NCBI RefSeq assembly: GCF_900774055.1
Contig: NZ_CAAGSW010000001.1
Span: 1 to 39,796 of the forward strand
Length of the DNA stretch: 39,796 bases
Origin: Methanococcoides sp. AM1
GTDB lineage: Archaea > Halobacteriota > Methanosarcinia > Methanosarcinales > Methanosarcinaceae
Reading direction: 5' to 3'
Shown here one piece after another: positions 7,923 to 16,273 of the stretch (its first letter is position 1; each line of letters begins with the position of its first letter). The position numbers were made by a program, and so were the translations under genes. The notes beneath the pieces were generated by a model. The model did not search any database. It had not been told where the DNA came from and worked only from the letters and a program-made list of their open reading frames with translations.

Positions 7923-7970
7923 AGTATTACACCAGTAATACTCCAGTATTATTTAAAACTGCCGAATACT
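7923..7970 (-). promoter_or_regulatory. queC operon promoter with inverted-repeat operator candidate
   Basis: The TATA-like TTTTAAA lies at 7952-7958 (minus sense). Around it are AGTATTA at 7923-7929, TAATACT at 7936-7942, AGTATTA at 7945-7951 and a looser AATACT at 7965-7970 (plus-strand coordinates and sense). The first two form an inverted repeat with a 6-base gap and the second and third one with a 2-base gap. The repeats cover the stretch from TATA box to expected transcription start, where a bound repressor would block RNA polymerase. Confidence 0.5.
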
Positions 7971-8056
7971 GAAGATCAAAATAAAAAGATAATACTAAAA
8001 GTAATTAAGATCGAAGTAAAAATTCCTATTTTAAAAAAATAAAGATTGGAAGCTAA

Positions 8057-8209
8057 TCAGACTGATGCCGTTTGACTATTACCGCCTGAAGAACTTCCAC
8101 CTGCAGATTCAAGACACTGTATAGTACAGTACATTTGCTTTTTCACATGAGTATCATACACAATGATCTCGCTTCCACAGTTATCACAATATACTTTTAC
8201 AAGTTCCAT
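8057..8209 (-). CDS. 50-residue zinc-knuckle protein
   Basis: A short gene encoding 50 residues. C8 and C11 (CDNC) and C28 and C32 (CTIQC) could form a zinc knuckle; the last 15 residues are a flexible serine/glycine tail. The ATG at 8207-8209 is preceded by GGTGGTACAA, a good ribosome site, and AAAAAATAAA upstream may serve as a TATA element. It lies upstream of queC on the same strand, about 156 bases from it, so it could be read through into the archaeosine operon, although queC has its own promoter. The function is unknown. Confidence 0.62.
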   Translation of the reverse strand: MELVKVYCDNCGSEIIVYDTHVKKQMYCTIQCLESAGGSSSGGNSQTASV

Positions 8210-8298
8210 TTGTACCACCACGGTTTATTTTTTCTTTGTAAAAGGAACATTAGTCCCAGAGTACTAAGTACTGGATGCAATTCTCGGGAATTCAGGAA

Positions 8299-8442
8299 TT
8301 AACTGAGCATCTTCTGGTGATATACCTCCACATATTCAACCAGAAATTTTGCATCAGTGCCATTCCCATTTGTTGCGGTCAGGGATACATTGTAAACTCC
8401 AGAATTCTCGTAAACGAATACGAGCATGAAACGTTTGAATCC
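8299..8442 (-). pseudogene. PKD-domain remnant of a surface protein
   Basis: The minus-strand frame encodes 47 residues. VYENSGVYNVSLTATNGNGT followed by a VEYVEVY strand matches the C-terminal half of a PKD (polycystic kidney disease) beta-sandwich domain, common in Methanosarcinaceae surface proteins. The core WDFGDG half, a signal peptide and everything upstream are missing; a stop codon lies at 8443-8445. An ATG at 8427 could give a 42-residue peptide, but its ribosome site is too far away. A promoter and GGTGGTGG leader like those of the 796-residue surface gene lie directly upstream, as if an internal deletion fused the leader to the tail of the gene. Confidence 0.6.
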
Positions 8443-8485
8443 TTACCACCACCATTTATACCCAATTAAGATATTGGTTGGATTT

Positions 8486-8515
8486 GTATATAAATATATC
8501 TATAGAGAAGTGTAT
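8486..8515 (-). promoter_or_regulatory. Promoter copy in front of the PKD remnant
   Basis: The 18-base GTATATAAATATATCTAT (8486-8503, plus sense) is identical to 11085-11102 in front of the surface gene. In both, AGTGTAT follows five bases later (8509-8515). On the minus strand this is an A/T-rich TATA box preceded by ATACACT. A leader with ATAAATGGTGGTGG downstream resembles ATAAACGGTGGCGG of the surface gene. Confidence 0.6.
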
Positions 8516-8553
8516 GCTCATAATAATGAGGTGATTTAAAGAGAGAAAAATGA

Positions 8554-8600
8554 GAAAAAAACAAAAAATAGATAGAACAGGAATAAAATGAAACCTGCTC
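8554..8600 (-). terminator. Terminator of the surface-protein gene
   Basis: On the minus strand GAGCAGG (8594-8600) can pair with CCTGTTC (8575-8581) with one G-T wobble. It is followed by T-rich sequence (six T, G, then a longer T-tract) at about 8554-8568. It lies about 40 bases past the stop codon at 8639. Confidence 0.6.
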
Positions 8601-8638
8601 TTTAACGATATAGGATCGATATTCAAAGTTAAATAAGC

Positions 8639-11029
8639 TCAACCATTGCTGTACAATGTACCGTTGTTATACATCTCCAGAACATTTTTAAGCTCCTCTC
8701 CGGAATCGTTCCATGCATCTTCAACCCCAGAACCAGTAGTACCTAATGGATAGGATTCCATCCATGCATCAGCAGCAGCGATGAAATCAACTGATTCACC
8801 ATCTATTACATGAGGATAGTACGGACTACCGGCCATTACATTAAGTTTAGCTGCTACCAACTGGACAAACATAATGTATGGCTTACCTTCATTTGATCCC
8901 ATGATATCGATAGCATCAGACTTGGTGTAAGTTTCGTTCCCGATGGTTATTTCTTCAACTGGCCAATCATCAGGATTATTCTTCCAATATCCTTGGCCCT
9001 TGAGCATCTCCACAAGCTCTTCATTAGTTATACCGAAGTAGTAACTTGGATCCTCATCTGTTGCCAGGAACTCTCCATAAGAGCCGGTCACATTTCCAAT
9101 ATTGCAGTACTGACCCACAATAACCGTACCACTGGCATTGTAAACCCAAACCTCACCGGGTTCGAAGTAGTTATCACCATCACCACCACGCAAGTATAAT
9201 TCCGGACTGACACTGCTATCATTATCCTGCACATTTATGACGAGGTTCACATTTCCTGTGTTGGTAACATTGTAGGTCCATTCAACCGGGTAACCAACTA
9301 GAAGATATGGTCCTATAGGTTCATCAGCATCATAACCATCAGTGAACTTCTCAATGTCGATGGATGCATTTACACCGAAGTAGTGGCTAAGGTCTTCATC
9401 GTAGACTTTCTCATCTTCATAATATGCAGTGACATTGCCAAGGTTCACGTACTGACCGGCAATAGCAATATCGGATGCATTATAGACCCAGACCTCACCA
9501 GGTTCGAAGACACCATCGCCGTCATCACCGCTGATCAGACCACCGACTGAAGTACGGTTATCGAGTACGACAGGATCGGTAAGATTCACATTGCCGGTGT
9601 TATTGACATAATAGGTCCATTCAACAGGAGAACCTACAAGAAGATCAAGACCGGGAGCAGTATCATTGTCATGACCATTGGTATGCTTCTCAAGTTCAAT
9701 GGAAGGGGAAGTTTCGAAGACAGACTCAGTAACACCGAAGTAGTGGCTAAGGTCTTCATCGTAGACTTTCTCGTCTTCATAATATGCAGTGACATTGCCA
9801 AGGTTCACGTACTGACCGGCAGTAGCAACATCGGATGCATTATAGACCCAGACCTCACCGGGTTCGAAGACACCATCGCCGTCATCACCGCTGATCAGAC
9901 CACTGACTGAAGTACGGTTATCAAGCACAACAGGATCTGTAAGATTTACATTACCGGTGTTGTTGACATAATAGGTCCATTCAACAGGAGAACCTACAAG
10001 AAGATCAAGACCGGGAGCAGTATCATTGTCATGACCATTGGTATGCTTCTCAAGGTCAATGGAAGGAGAAGCTTTGAAGACAGGCTCAGTAACACCGAAG
10101 TAGTGGCTAAGGTCTTCATCGTAGACTTTCTCATCTTCATAATAAGCAGTGACATTGCCAAGGTTCACGTACTGACCGGCAGTAGCAAAACCGGATGCAT
10201 TATAGACCCAGACCTCACCGGGTTCGAAGACACCATCACCGTCATCACCGCTGATCAGACCACCGACTGAAGTACGGTTATCAAGCACAACAGGATCTGT
10301 AAGATTTACATTACCGGTGTTGTTGACATAATAGGTCCATTCAACAGGAGAACCTACAAGAAGATCAAGACCGGGAGCAGTATCATTGTCATAACCATTG
10401 GTATGCTTCTCAAGGTCAATGGAAGGGGAAGCTTTGAAGACAGGCTCAGTAACACCGAAGTAGTGGCTAAGGTCTTCATCATATACCATCATGACCCCAT
10501 GGTAAGCTGTCACACTGCCAATGTTAGTATACTGACCCTCTTCAGCTACGCCGCTGGCATTGTAGATCCAAACTTCACTCGAATCCAGGATCTCATTTTC
10601 GTTAGCATCACCACTGAGATACACAGGATTGACACTGCTATCATTATCTGCAACAGCGATATCCTGAAGGGGCAAGTCGCCTGTGTTGGTGACATTATAG
10701 GTCCATTCAACAGGAGAACCTACAATAACTTCAGGGCCAGGAGCATTGTCGCCATCATAGCCATTGGTATGCTTCTCAATATCGATAGAGATCTTATCAT
10801 CGTCAGGACCAATAGTCGTACCACCACCGCTTCCACTTGATCTTGTAACTCCAACACCTTTATCCTTGGAAATTACAAAAGCATCCTCCCATTCAGAGAA
10901 AGTGCTATCATGTCGATCATCTGTAGGATTGGGGGCAAGCCCCGGCGAATTAGTTGAAATGCTAGTGAGACCACTCATTAGCAACGTGATGAAGAGTAGA
11001 AGACCTAATGGTTTGATTATTGGATGCAT
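8639..11029 (-). CDS. Secreted repeat protein with five 120-residue DUF11/DUF7507-like domains
   Basis: A 796-residue exported protein. A hydrophobic signal peptide spans about residues 1-26, followed by a low-complexity linker (SSGSGGGTT) to about 75. Five beta-sandwich repeats follow, each beginning near an IEKHTNG or similar motif and containing SPVEWTY, NTGN, GEVWVYNAS and HYFGV: roughly 78-193, 198-313, 318-433, 438-553 and 556-670. The C-terminal 125 residues are unlike the repeats and start with GQGYWKNNPDDWP. There are many N-glycosylation sequons (NVT, NAS, NGT) and acidic residues. No C-terminal membrane anchor or PGF-type sorting tail is visible, so it is secreted or held by other means. 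The promoter and a GGTGG leader are clear. Ligand and role are unknown; adhesion or cell-envelope function is inferred. Confidence 0.85.
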   Translation of the reverse strand: MHPIIKPLGLLLFITLLMSGLTSISTNSPGLAPNPTDDRHDSTFSEWEDAFVISKDKGVGVTRSSGSGGGTTIGPDDDKISIDIEKHTNGYDGDNAPGPEVIVGSPVEWTYNVTNTGDLPLQDIAVADNDSSVNPVYLSGDANENEILDSSEVWIYNASGVAEEGQYTNIGSVTAYHGVMMVYDEDLSHYFGVTEPVFKASPSIDLEKHTNGYDNDTAPGLDLLVGSPVEWTYYVNNTGNVNLTDPVVLDNRTSVGGLISGDDGDGVFEPGEVWVYNASGFATAGQYVNLGNVTAYYEDEKVYDEDLSHYFGVTEPVFKASPSIDLEKHTNGHDNDTAPGLDLLVGSPVEWTYYVNNTGNVNLTDPVVLDNRTSVSGLISGDDGDGVFEPGEVWVYNASDVATAGQYVNLGNVTAYYEDEKVYDEDLSHYFGVTESVFETSPSIELEKHTNGHDNDTAPGLDLLVGSPVEWTYYVNNTGNVNLTDPVVLDNRTSVGGLISGDDGDGVFEPGEVWVYNASDIAIAGQYVNLGNVTAYYEDEKVYDEDLSHYFGVNASIDIEKFTDGYDADEPIGPYLLVGYPVEWTYNVTNTGNVNLVINVQDNDSSVSPELYLRGGDGDNYFEPGEVWVYNASGTVIVGQYCNIGNVTGSYGEFLATDEDPSYYFGITNEELVEMLKGQGYWKNNPDDWPVEEITIGNETYTKSDAIDIMGSNEGKPYIMFVQLVAAKLNVMAGSPYYPHVIDGESVDFIAAADAWMESYPLGTTGSGVEDAWNDSGEELKNVLEMYNNGTLYSNG
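9361..10440 (-). repeat. Tandem 360-bp in-frame repeats within the surface gene
   Basis: Three near-identical 360-base units (9361-9720, 9721-10080, 10081-10440) keep exact register: AAGTAGTGGCTAAGGTCTTC recurs at the same offset. Comparing 9661-9720 with 10021-10080 gives four mismatches in 60 bases. Flanking units at about 9001-9360 and 10441-10800 have the same period but have diverged. This pattern indicates recent duplication or gene conversion of the central domains. Confidence 0.9.
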
Positions 11030-11084
11030 ACCGAACCGCCACCGTTTATATTATTGTATATTAGTGGAGGTATAAAATACATTA

Positions 11085-11114
11085 GTATATAAATATATCT
11101 ATGCCATAGTGTAT
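11085..11114 (-). promoter_or_regulatory. Promoter of the surface-protein gene
   Basis: On the minus strand ATACACT, five bases, then ATAGATATATTTATATAC forms a strong archaeal TATA promoter about 60 bases before the ATG at 11029. The leader carries GGTGGCGG shortly before the start. The rest of the gene-free stretch 11115-11347 is A/T-rich and I see no other feature in it. Confidence 0.65.
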
Positions 11115-11347
11115 AATTATTATCATTATTATGAGAAAACGTACTTGAAATAATAGCCATATCCGAGCAAACCACACGCAGTAACAATGAACTCAAATGA
11201 AGAACAGATTATGGAACATTAGCTCACAAGATCAAGATCCAAATAAATATTGAAAAACAAAAAAGATAGAAAAATCCACAAGTGAATTCCATGTCATTTT
11301 AAAGCTGAAAGGTCTTATTGAATGAGACGCGGCAAAATATCCTGCCA

Positions 11348-12328
11348 TCAGAACATAGGAAGCTTTTTACCTACACTTTTGCCCTTTGCTGTATGATAGA
11401 CAAGAAGTGCAGTTGCAACATCCTGTATCGCAAGACCCGTAGAATCAAATATCGTTATCTCCGAATTATCCAACCTTCCGGGTTTTAGCCCTGCGATAAC
11501 TTCACCAAGTTCACAGCAGATATCTTCGACCCCAATAACTCCACTTGACAAAGGAACATTAACCTCACCTGAGTGTGATGCCTGAGCCATGTCATCCACA
11601 ACTACCCTGGAACATACTAATATAGACGGTTCAAGTTCCTCCTTACCTGCAGCATCAGCACCAATTGCATTTATGTGAGTACCTGGTTTGATCCACTCAC
11701 TCCTCACAATAGGTTCCCTTACAGGAGTTACAGTAACAAGAATATCGCAATCACATACATCCTCTATTGATGAACACACAGTAATGCTACAGCCTGCTTT
11801 ACCCTCCATCTCCAGTTTAAACTGTTCACCACGAGTCCTATGTGCACTATAGACCTTGATCTCCTCAAGATCGAAAACGTTAGCAATAGCAAGCAATTGC
11901 GTTCTCGCCTGATTACCTGACCCCACGATCCCCAGGACACGGGATTCCGGACGTGCGAGATATTTTGCTGCAATACCACCTGCTGCACCTGTTCTGATAT
12001 CTGTCAGGTAGGTAGCATCCATAACAGCAAGCGGAGCCCCTGTTGCTGTGGAATTCAGGATGAAAAGCGCCATAACGGTAGGCAGACCTTTCTCCCGATT
12101 ATCCGGATGGACATTCACGATCTTCACACCTGCCACATCCTGCTCTTCAAGATATGCAGGCATCGTACGCAGGTCACCATTGTGGCTTTCAAAATACAGA
12201 TAGGACTTTGGAGGCATCTGAACTTTCTTCCTGCCATGCTGTTCAAATGCTTTCTCAACAGCATCCATTGCATCAGGAATATTAAGCAATGACCTTACAT
12301 CGTTCTGGTCCAGCCATAGAACATCCAA
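11348..12328 (-). CDS. ala: Alanine dehydrogenase (ornithine cyclodeaminase/mu-crystallin family)
   Basis: A 326-residue NAD-dependent enzyme resembling the archaeal alanine dehydrogenases related to mu-crystallin, interconverting pyruvate plus ammonia and L-alanine. K41 (MPPKSYL) and K69 (GVKIVNVHP) fit the conserved substrate lysines. The Rossmann glycine motif is GIVGSGNQART at 133-143. DATYLTDIRTGAAGG (104-118) is the family signature. The start is TTG at 12326-12328 behind GGGTGATAAATC. It is divergent from mptN and transcribed alone. Ornithine cyclodeaminase is the alternative reading; overall resemblance favours alanine dehydrogenase. Confidence 0.8.
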   Translation of the reverse strand: MDVLWLDQNDVRSLLNIPDAMDAVEKAFEQHGRKKVQMPPKSYLYFESHNGDLRTMPAYLEEQDVAGVKIVNVHPDNREKGLPTVMALFILNSTATGAPLAVMDATYLTDIRTGAAGGIAAKYLARPESRVLGIVGSGNQARTQLLAIANVFDLEEIKVYSAHRTRGEQFKLEMEGKAGCSITVCSSIEDVCDCDILVTVTPVREPIVRSEWIKPGTHINAIGADAAGKEELEPSILVCSRVVVDDMAQASHSGEVNVPLSSGVIGVEDICCELGEVIAGLKPGRLDNSEITIFDSTGLAIQDVATALLVYHTAKGKSVGKKLPMF

Positions 12329-12443
12329 GATTTATCACCCATTAATAGATGGATAATGGGCCGTATAAACTTTCTGGATTACTTTAGCAGATCCAATTAT
12401 ATTTTGCGATATCTTGATGTACTTTTAATATCAGTTATTTATA

Positions 12444-13373
12444 ATGAAAAAGATAGGGATCATTGTAACAGATCCTGATGATCCGACAGCTATTGCCTTT
12501 GGAAAAGCTTGCCAGAGGAACAAGGTTAGCCATCAGATCATGGATCTTAAGAAAGCAGAAGTATCAACCGGAGGTCGAACTGAGTGGCATATAGGAAAAA
12601 TAGATCCACTGCAATTCGATGCCATCATTGTCAGGGACGTCGGTGCCGGAGCGTTCGAGGGAGTGTCTTTCCGCTTTGACATCCTCAGACAGCTCGAAGA
12701 AGAAGGGATCCTTGTTGTCAATTCACCCTCTGCAATCCAAAATGCTGCTAACAAATATTATGCATCCTGCCTGCTGTCCGGCAAAGGGTTACCCATCCCA
12801 AAAACAAAGGTAGTCCAGGATCCTGAAAGTGCAATAGAAGTGCTCGAAGAAATGAAGGATGCGGTTATTAAACCTGTTTTTGGATATAAGGGGATGGGAA
12901 TCCACAGAATAAAGAACGGCACACTTATCCCTGGTAATGGAACAGACCAGAAAAAACTTGTTCCGGAAAAGATCGGCCAACTTATGGAACAGAGAGGGAT
13001 GTTATACATTCAGGAATTTATCGAGAATCCGGGCAGGGATATCCGGGCATTTGTTGTTAATGGAAAGCTCATCGGTGCAATATACAGGACTGCACCGGAA
13101 GGATCATGGATCAACAACCTAAGTCAGGGCGGATCTGTATCCCAATGTAAATTGTCTGCGGAGCAGGAAGATATCTGCATAAAAGCTGCCGGATCCATCG
13201 GGGCTTTCTTTGCAGGAGTTGATCTTGTAGAAAAGAGAGATACAAGTGGCAATAAAGCAGACGAGAGTCTCATATTAGAGGTAAATGGTACACCATCGGT
13301 GGCAGGGATATATAAGGCATGGGGAATTAATGCTGCTGATGATATCATAAGGGATGTTATCAAAGAGATATAA
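12444..13373 (+). CDS. mptN: Tetrahydromethanopterin:L-glutamate ligase MptN (RimK-like ATP-grasp)
   Basis: A 309-residue ATP-grasp ligase. It adds glutamate to tetrahydromethanopterin, giving the tetrahydrosarcinapterin used by Methanosarcinales. An N-terminal pre-ATP-grasp domain occupies about 1-95. The ATP-grasp core shows NKYYAS, VIKPVFGYKGMGIHR (ATP-binding lysine and glycine loop), the YIQEFIENPGRDIRAFV strand and the metal site LILEVNGTPSVAGI. A TATA-like element lies so close to the ATG that the mRNA may be almost leaderless. RimK-type ligases acting on other substrates (such as CofF for F420) are alternatives, but the sequence resembles MptN best. Confidence 0.82.
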   Translation: MKKIGIIVTDPDDPTAIAFGKACQRNKVSHQIMDLKKAEVSTGGRTEWHIGKIDPLQFDAIIVRDVGAGAFEGVSFRFDILRQLEEEGILVVNSPSAIQNAANKYYASCLLSGKGLPIPKTKVVQDPESAIEVLEEMKDAVIKPVFGYKGMGIHRIKNGTLIPGNGTDQKKLVPEKIGQLMEQRGMLYIQEFIENPGRDIRAFVVNGKLIGAIYRTAPEGSWINNLSQGGSVSQCKLSAEQEDICIKAAGSIGAFFAGVDLVEKRDTSGNKADESLILEVNGTPSVAGIYKAWGINAADDIIRDVIKEI

Positions 13374-13406
13374 CATAATAATTCATATTCATCGGGGAAC
13401 TTTCAA

Positions 13407-13754
13407 ATGGCAGAATATAAACAGTGTATTGTGATCAGGGATGACCTGAAGCTCTCAAAAGGGAAACTTGCAGTACAGGTCGCCCACGCTGCGGTATCAG
13501 CTGCGGAATGGGCTGACCGGTCTGACCTTGAAAAATGGAAAGAGGGAGGACAGAAGAAAGTGGTATTAAGGGCAGAGAAACTTCAGGACCTTTTTGAACT
13601 TAAGGAAAAAGCAAGACGTGAAGGACTATCTACAGCATTGATCACCGATGCAGGTCTTACCGAGATAGCACCTGGAACGATCACCGTCCTGGGGATCGGG
13701 CCGGCAAAAGCGGAAGCTATTGACAAGATCACAGGTTCCTTGAAATTGTTATAA
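13407..13754 (+). CDS. pth2: Peptidyl-tRNA hydrolase, archaeal type (Pth2)
   Basis: A 115-residue Pth2 enzyme that releases peptides from peptidyl-tRNA dropped off ribosomes. It begins [20 protein letters not shown], and [13 protein letters not shown] (about 24-36) contains the catalytic-site residues. The [24 protein letters not shown] segment is characteristic. The length is normal. GGGGAACTTTCAA precedes the ATG. It is first of three closely spaced plus-strand genes (pth2, transglutaminase-like, truD), 18 and 11 bases apart. Confidence 0.95.
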   Translation: MAEYKQCIVIRDDLKLSKGKLAVQVAHAAVSAAEWADRSDLEKWKEGGQKKVVLRAEKLQDLFELKEKARREGLSTALITDAGLTEIAPGTITVLGIGPAKAEAIDKITGSLKLL

Positions 13755-13772
13755 CTTTTATGAGGCAAAGCA

Positions 13773-14942
13773 ATGGTATGTCGTCACTGCCTGTTAATAA
13801 CCATAATATATTTCCTGATAGTGGTTTCGATCGGAGCATTTGCCATATCCAACATTCCAATTGATTCCCAGGACATACAAGAGCTGCCCATATACAACTA
13901 TTTAGCAGCCGACAGGGGCAATTTTGTCATCGATGCCGAAGAACTTACAGTTCCAAAGGTCGTTTATGAGAAAGCTGACCGTATCGAAGACAAACCTCGT
14001 GCCACCTCGACCAGTTCCCCGGCATTAGAGATCGCTACTTCATACTACTACACTAATTTCTATGAGAACAGTCCCGCAACAATAGAACTCATTGTTGAGA
14101 ACAGGGCAGACACACCCATCTTCGTTTATAGCTATGGCGTCGAATTGTCTGATGAAAAATATAAGGGACAGGAAACAGGACATACCATAGAACCCGGTGA
14201 AAAAGAAAAGATCGGATTTATCTGTATCGATATTCCTGCAAATGTCGAATCCATGGACATAAAACTGGGATTCGGGATACTTGCAAAAACGAGCTCTGGC
14301 CAATGGTATGATTATGGATTACAGTTTTTGGAAGAGATAAGTCTTGAAGTAATGCCCATAGTGAATGAAACCACTATAGAGTACATATCTAACAAAGAAC
14401 CGCTATTCACGATCACAAATGACAAGGTGGACCCAAGAAGTGAAGATGTGCGTGCACTTGCCGCCTCCGGCGCAATGGTATATCCCGGAGAGTACAACAT
14501 ATACCAGGTATGTTCACTTTTCGACCATGTGAAGAGCGAGATCAAATACATGAGCGACCCCAGAGGAGATGATTATTGGGCCACGCCTGATGAAACACTG
14601 AAAGTCTATGCCGGTGACTGTGACGATTCGGCCATCCTGCTTTCTTCTCTTATAGAAGCTATTGGCGGAAGTACCAGAATGTACTTTACCGACACTCATG
14701 CCTTTACAACCGTATACATAGGAAAAGATGATGAAGCAAGGGATAACATTGATGCAGTAAAAAAATACTACGAATGTGTTCCCGTGTATTATGCAACCGA
14801 TGAATATGGATCATGGCTGATACTGGACACAACATCCGGCCTTTATGCAGGAGACCTTCCAGCCGGAGCAATGCCAACAGATGATGCATGGGTCTTTACG
14901 AATACAGAAACAGTTAATATAATAGATATTATTCCTGACTGA
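13773..14942 (+). CDS. Membrane-anchored or exported transglutaminase-like protein
   Basis: A 389-residue protein with one hydrophobic segment at about 8-27, a signal peptide or N-terminal anchor that places the rest outside the cell. The middle (about 85-200) looks like a beta-sandwich domain. The C-terminal part is a transglutaminase-like cysteine protease fold with a plausible triad: C283 in AGDCDD, H309 in DTHAF and D352 in LILDTTSG. Such domains act as peptidases or amide-forming enzymes. The substrate is unknown. It is embedded between pth2 and truD with tight spacing, an odd place for an exported enzyme. Confidence 0.75.
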   Translation: MVCRHCLLITIIYFLIVVSIGAFAISNIPIDSQDIQELPIYNYLAADRGNFVIDAEELTVPKVVYEKADRIEDKPRATSTSSPALEIATSYYYTNFYENSPATIELIVENRADTPIFVYSYGVELSDEKYKGQETGHTIEPGEKEKIGFICIDIPANVESMDIKLGFGILAKTSSGQWYDYGLQFLEEISLEVMPIVNETTIEYISNKEPLFTITNDKVDPRSEDVRALAASGAMVYPGEYNIYQVCSLFDHVKSEIKYMSDPRGDDYWATPDETLKVYAGDCDDSAILLSSLIEAIGGSTRMYFTDTHAFTTVYIGKDDEARDNIDAVKKYYECVPVYYATDEYGSWLILDTTSGLYAGDLPAGAMPTDDAWVFTNTETVNIIDIIPD

Positions 14943-14953
14943 AGGAGAAAAAC

Positions 14954-16273
14954 ATGTACAAAGTCCCACCTGTAGAAGAACAGATAGGAATAGAACTTTA
15001 CAGCAGCATTACCCCCGGCATAGGAGGAGCACTTCGAAGACAGATAGAGGACTTCGGAGTCATTGAGATCACAAATAGGGAAGAGGGAGATGAAGGAAAA
15101 TACCTCATTGCCGAGCTTACCAAACACAATTGGGAAACACACCATCTGATAAGGGATATTTCAAGAATACTGGGGATCAGCCAGAAACGTATTGGTTTTG
15201 CAGGCACCAAGGATAAAAGAGCCGTTACAACGCAAAAGATAAGTTTTTATGATGTTACTGAGGAAAAGGTCGAAAAGATAAATCTCAAGGATGTTGAACT
15301 AAAGATCCTCGGAAGATCTAACAGGAGTGTAGAGCTTGGGGATCTTACAGGAAACGAGTTCGTGATAACTGTAAGGGAAATCGATCTTGAGAAGGCTGAG
15401 CTGGAAAGCAGAATGCAACAGACCACAGAATCCATAAAGGAACAGGGAGGAGTCCCTAACTTCTTTGGGATCCAGCGTTTCGGAGCATTCCGTCCCATCA
15501 CTCATGTTGTCGGCGAATCCATCGTAAGAGGAGATATCGAAAAAGCAGCTATCGACTATATAGCAGCTGCCTATCCCGATGAGCCGGAAGAGACAAGAGA
15601 ACTACGTGAAATGGTCTTTACCAAACGGGATTATGTAGAAGGATTGAAAGGTTACCCATTACAATTGAGATATGAGCGTGCTATGATGCATCATCTGGTC
15701 TCCAATCCGGAGGATTTTGCCGGAGCTATTGAGACCTTACCAATGAACATCATGAAAATGTTCGTTCATGCATACCAGTCATACATCTACAATACCATTA
15801 TTTGCCAGCGTATAAAGAAGGGATTGCCACTTAACATGGCTGTCGTAGGAGATATTGTCTGCTTTAAGAACAAGTCAGGTCTTCCTGACAATTCCCGTAT
15901 TGAAAGGGTCACCGAGGATAACATCGATGGCATGAACAATCTTGTAAAGAGGAAAAGAGCATTCGTGACAGCGCCTTTGATCGGTTATGACACGGAAATT
16001 GCATTAGGAATTCCAGGAGAGATCGAAAGAGATGTACTGGAAAAGCTGGATGTGCCTCTTGAAGGGTTTAAAGTGCCTGCCATGGAGAAGATGGGATCAA
16101 AAGGTCTTCGACGCGAGATCTTACTTGGAGTGGAACCGAAATATAGCATCAGTGAAGACGAACTGAACGCTGGAAAATATAGTGTTAAACTTGATTTTAG
16201 CCTTCCAAAGGGAAGCTACGCCACAACTGTTCTGAGAGAATACATGAAAGTGGAACCTTCAAGAATGAGCTGA
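14954..16273 (+). CDS. truD: tRNA pseudouridine synthase D (TruD)
   Basis: A 439-residue archaeal TruD that isomerises uridine 13 of tRNA to pseudouridine. The catalytic aspartate is D87 in FAGTKDKRAVTTQ. VPNFFGIQRFG around 166-176 is the second family signature. The inserted TruD-specific domain lies between about 190 and 340 (including MNIMKMFVHAYQSYIYNTII). GAAGGAG precedes the ATG at 14954. It is last of the pth2 operon and converges with pyrG across a 127-base A-rich gap. Confidence 0.95.
   Translation: MYKVPPVEEQIGIELYSSITPGIGGALRRQIEDFGVIEITNREEGDEGKYLIAELTKHNWETHHLIRDISRILGISQKRIGFAGTKDKRAVTTQKISFYDVTEEKVEKINLKDVELKILGRSNRSVELGDLTGNEFVITVREIDLEKAELESRMQQTTESIKEQGGVPNFFGIQRFGAFRPITHVVGESIVRGDIEKAAIDYIAAAYPDEPEETRELREMVFTKRDYVEGLKGYPLQLRYERAMMHHLVSNPEDFAGAIETLPMNIMKMFVHAYQSYIYNTIICQRIKKGLPLNMAVVGDIVCFKNKSGLPDNSRIERVTEDNIDGMNNLVKRKRAFVTAPLIGYDTEIALGIPGEIERDVLEKLDVPLEGFKVPAMEKMGSKGLRREILLGVEPKYSISEDELNAGKYSVKLDFSLPKGSYATTVLREYMKVEPSRMS

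Noticed and set aside
8254-8276. CAGTACTTAGTACT palindrome upstream of the zinc-knuckle gene as an operator
   Set aside because: AGTACT is self-complementary, so the apparent symmetry arises easily; it lacks a second copy and does not match the queC half-sites.
8275-8469. Plus-strand open frame of 64 codons in the gap before the surface gene
   Set aside because: It is antisense to the PKD remnant, has no ribosome site, and its residues look like a shadow; the minus strand gives a recognisable domain.
9361-10440. Regular direct repeats as a possible CRISPR array
   Set aside because: The period is 360 bases, in frame and coding throughout, with no short repeat-spacer structure.
9671-10840. 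Repeated plus-strand open frames across the surface gene
   Set aside because: They are mirror frames of the 360-base repeats and recur only because the sense repeats do.
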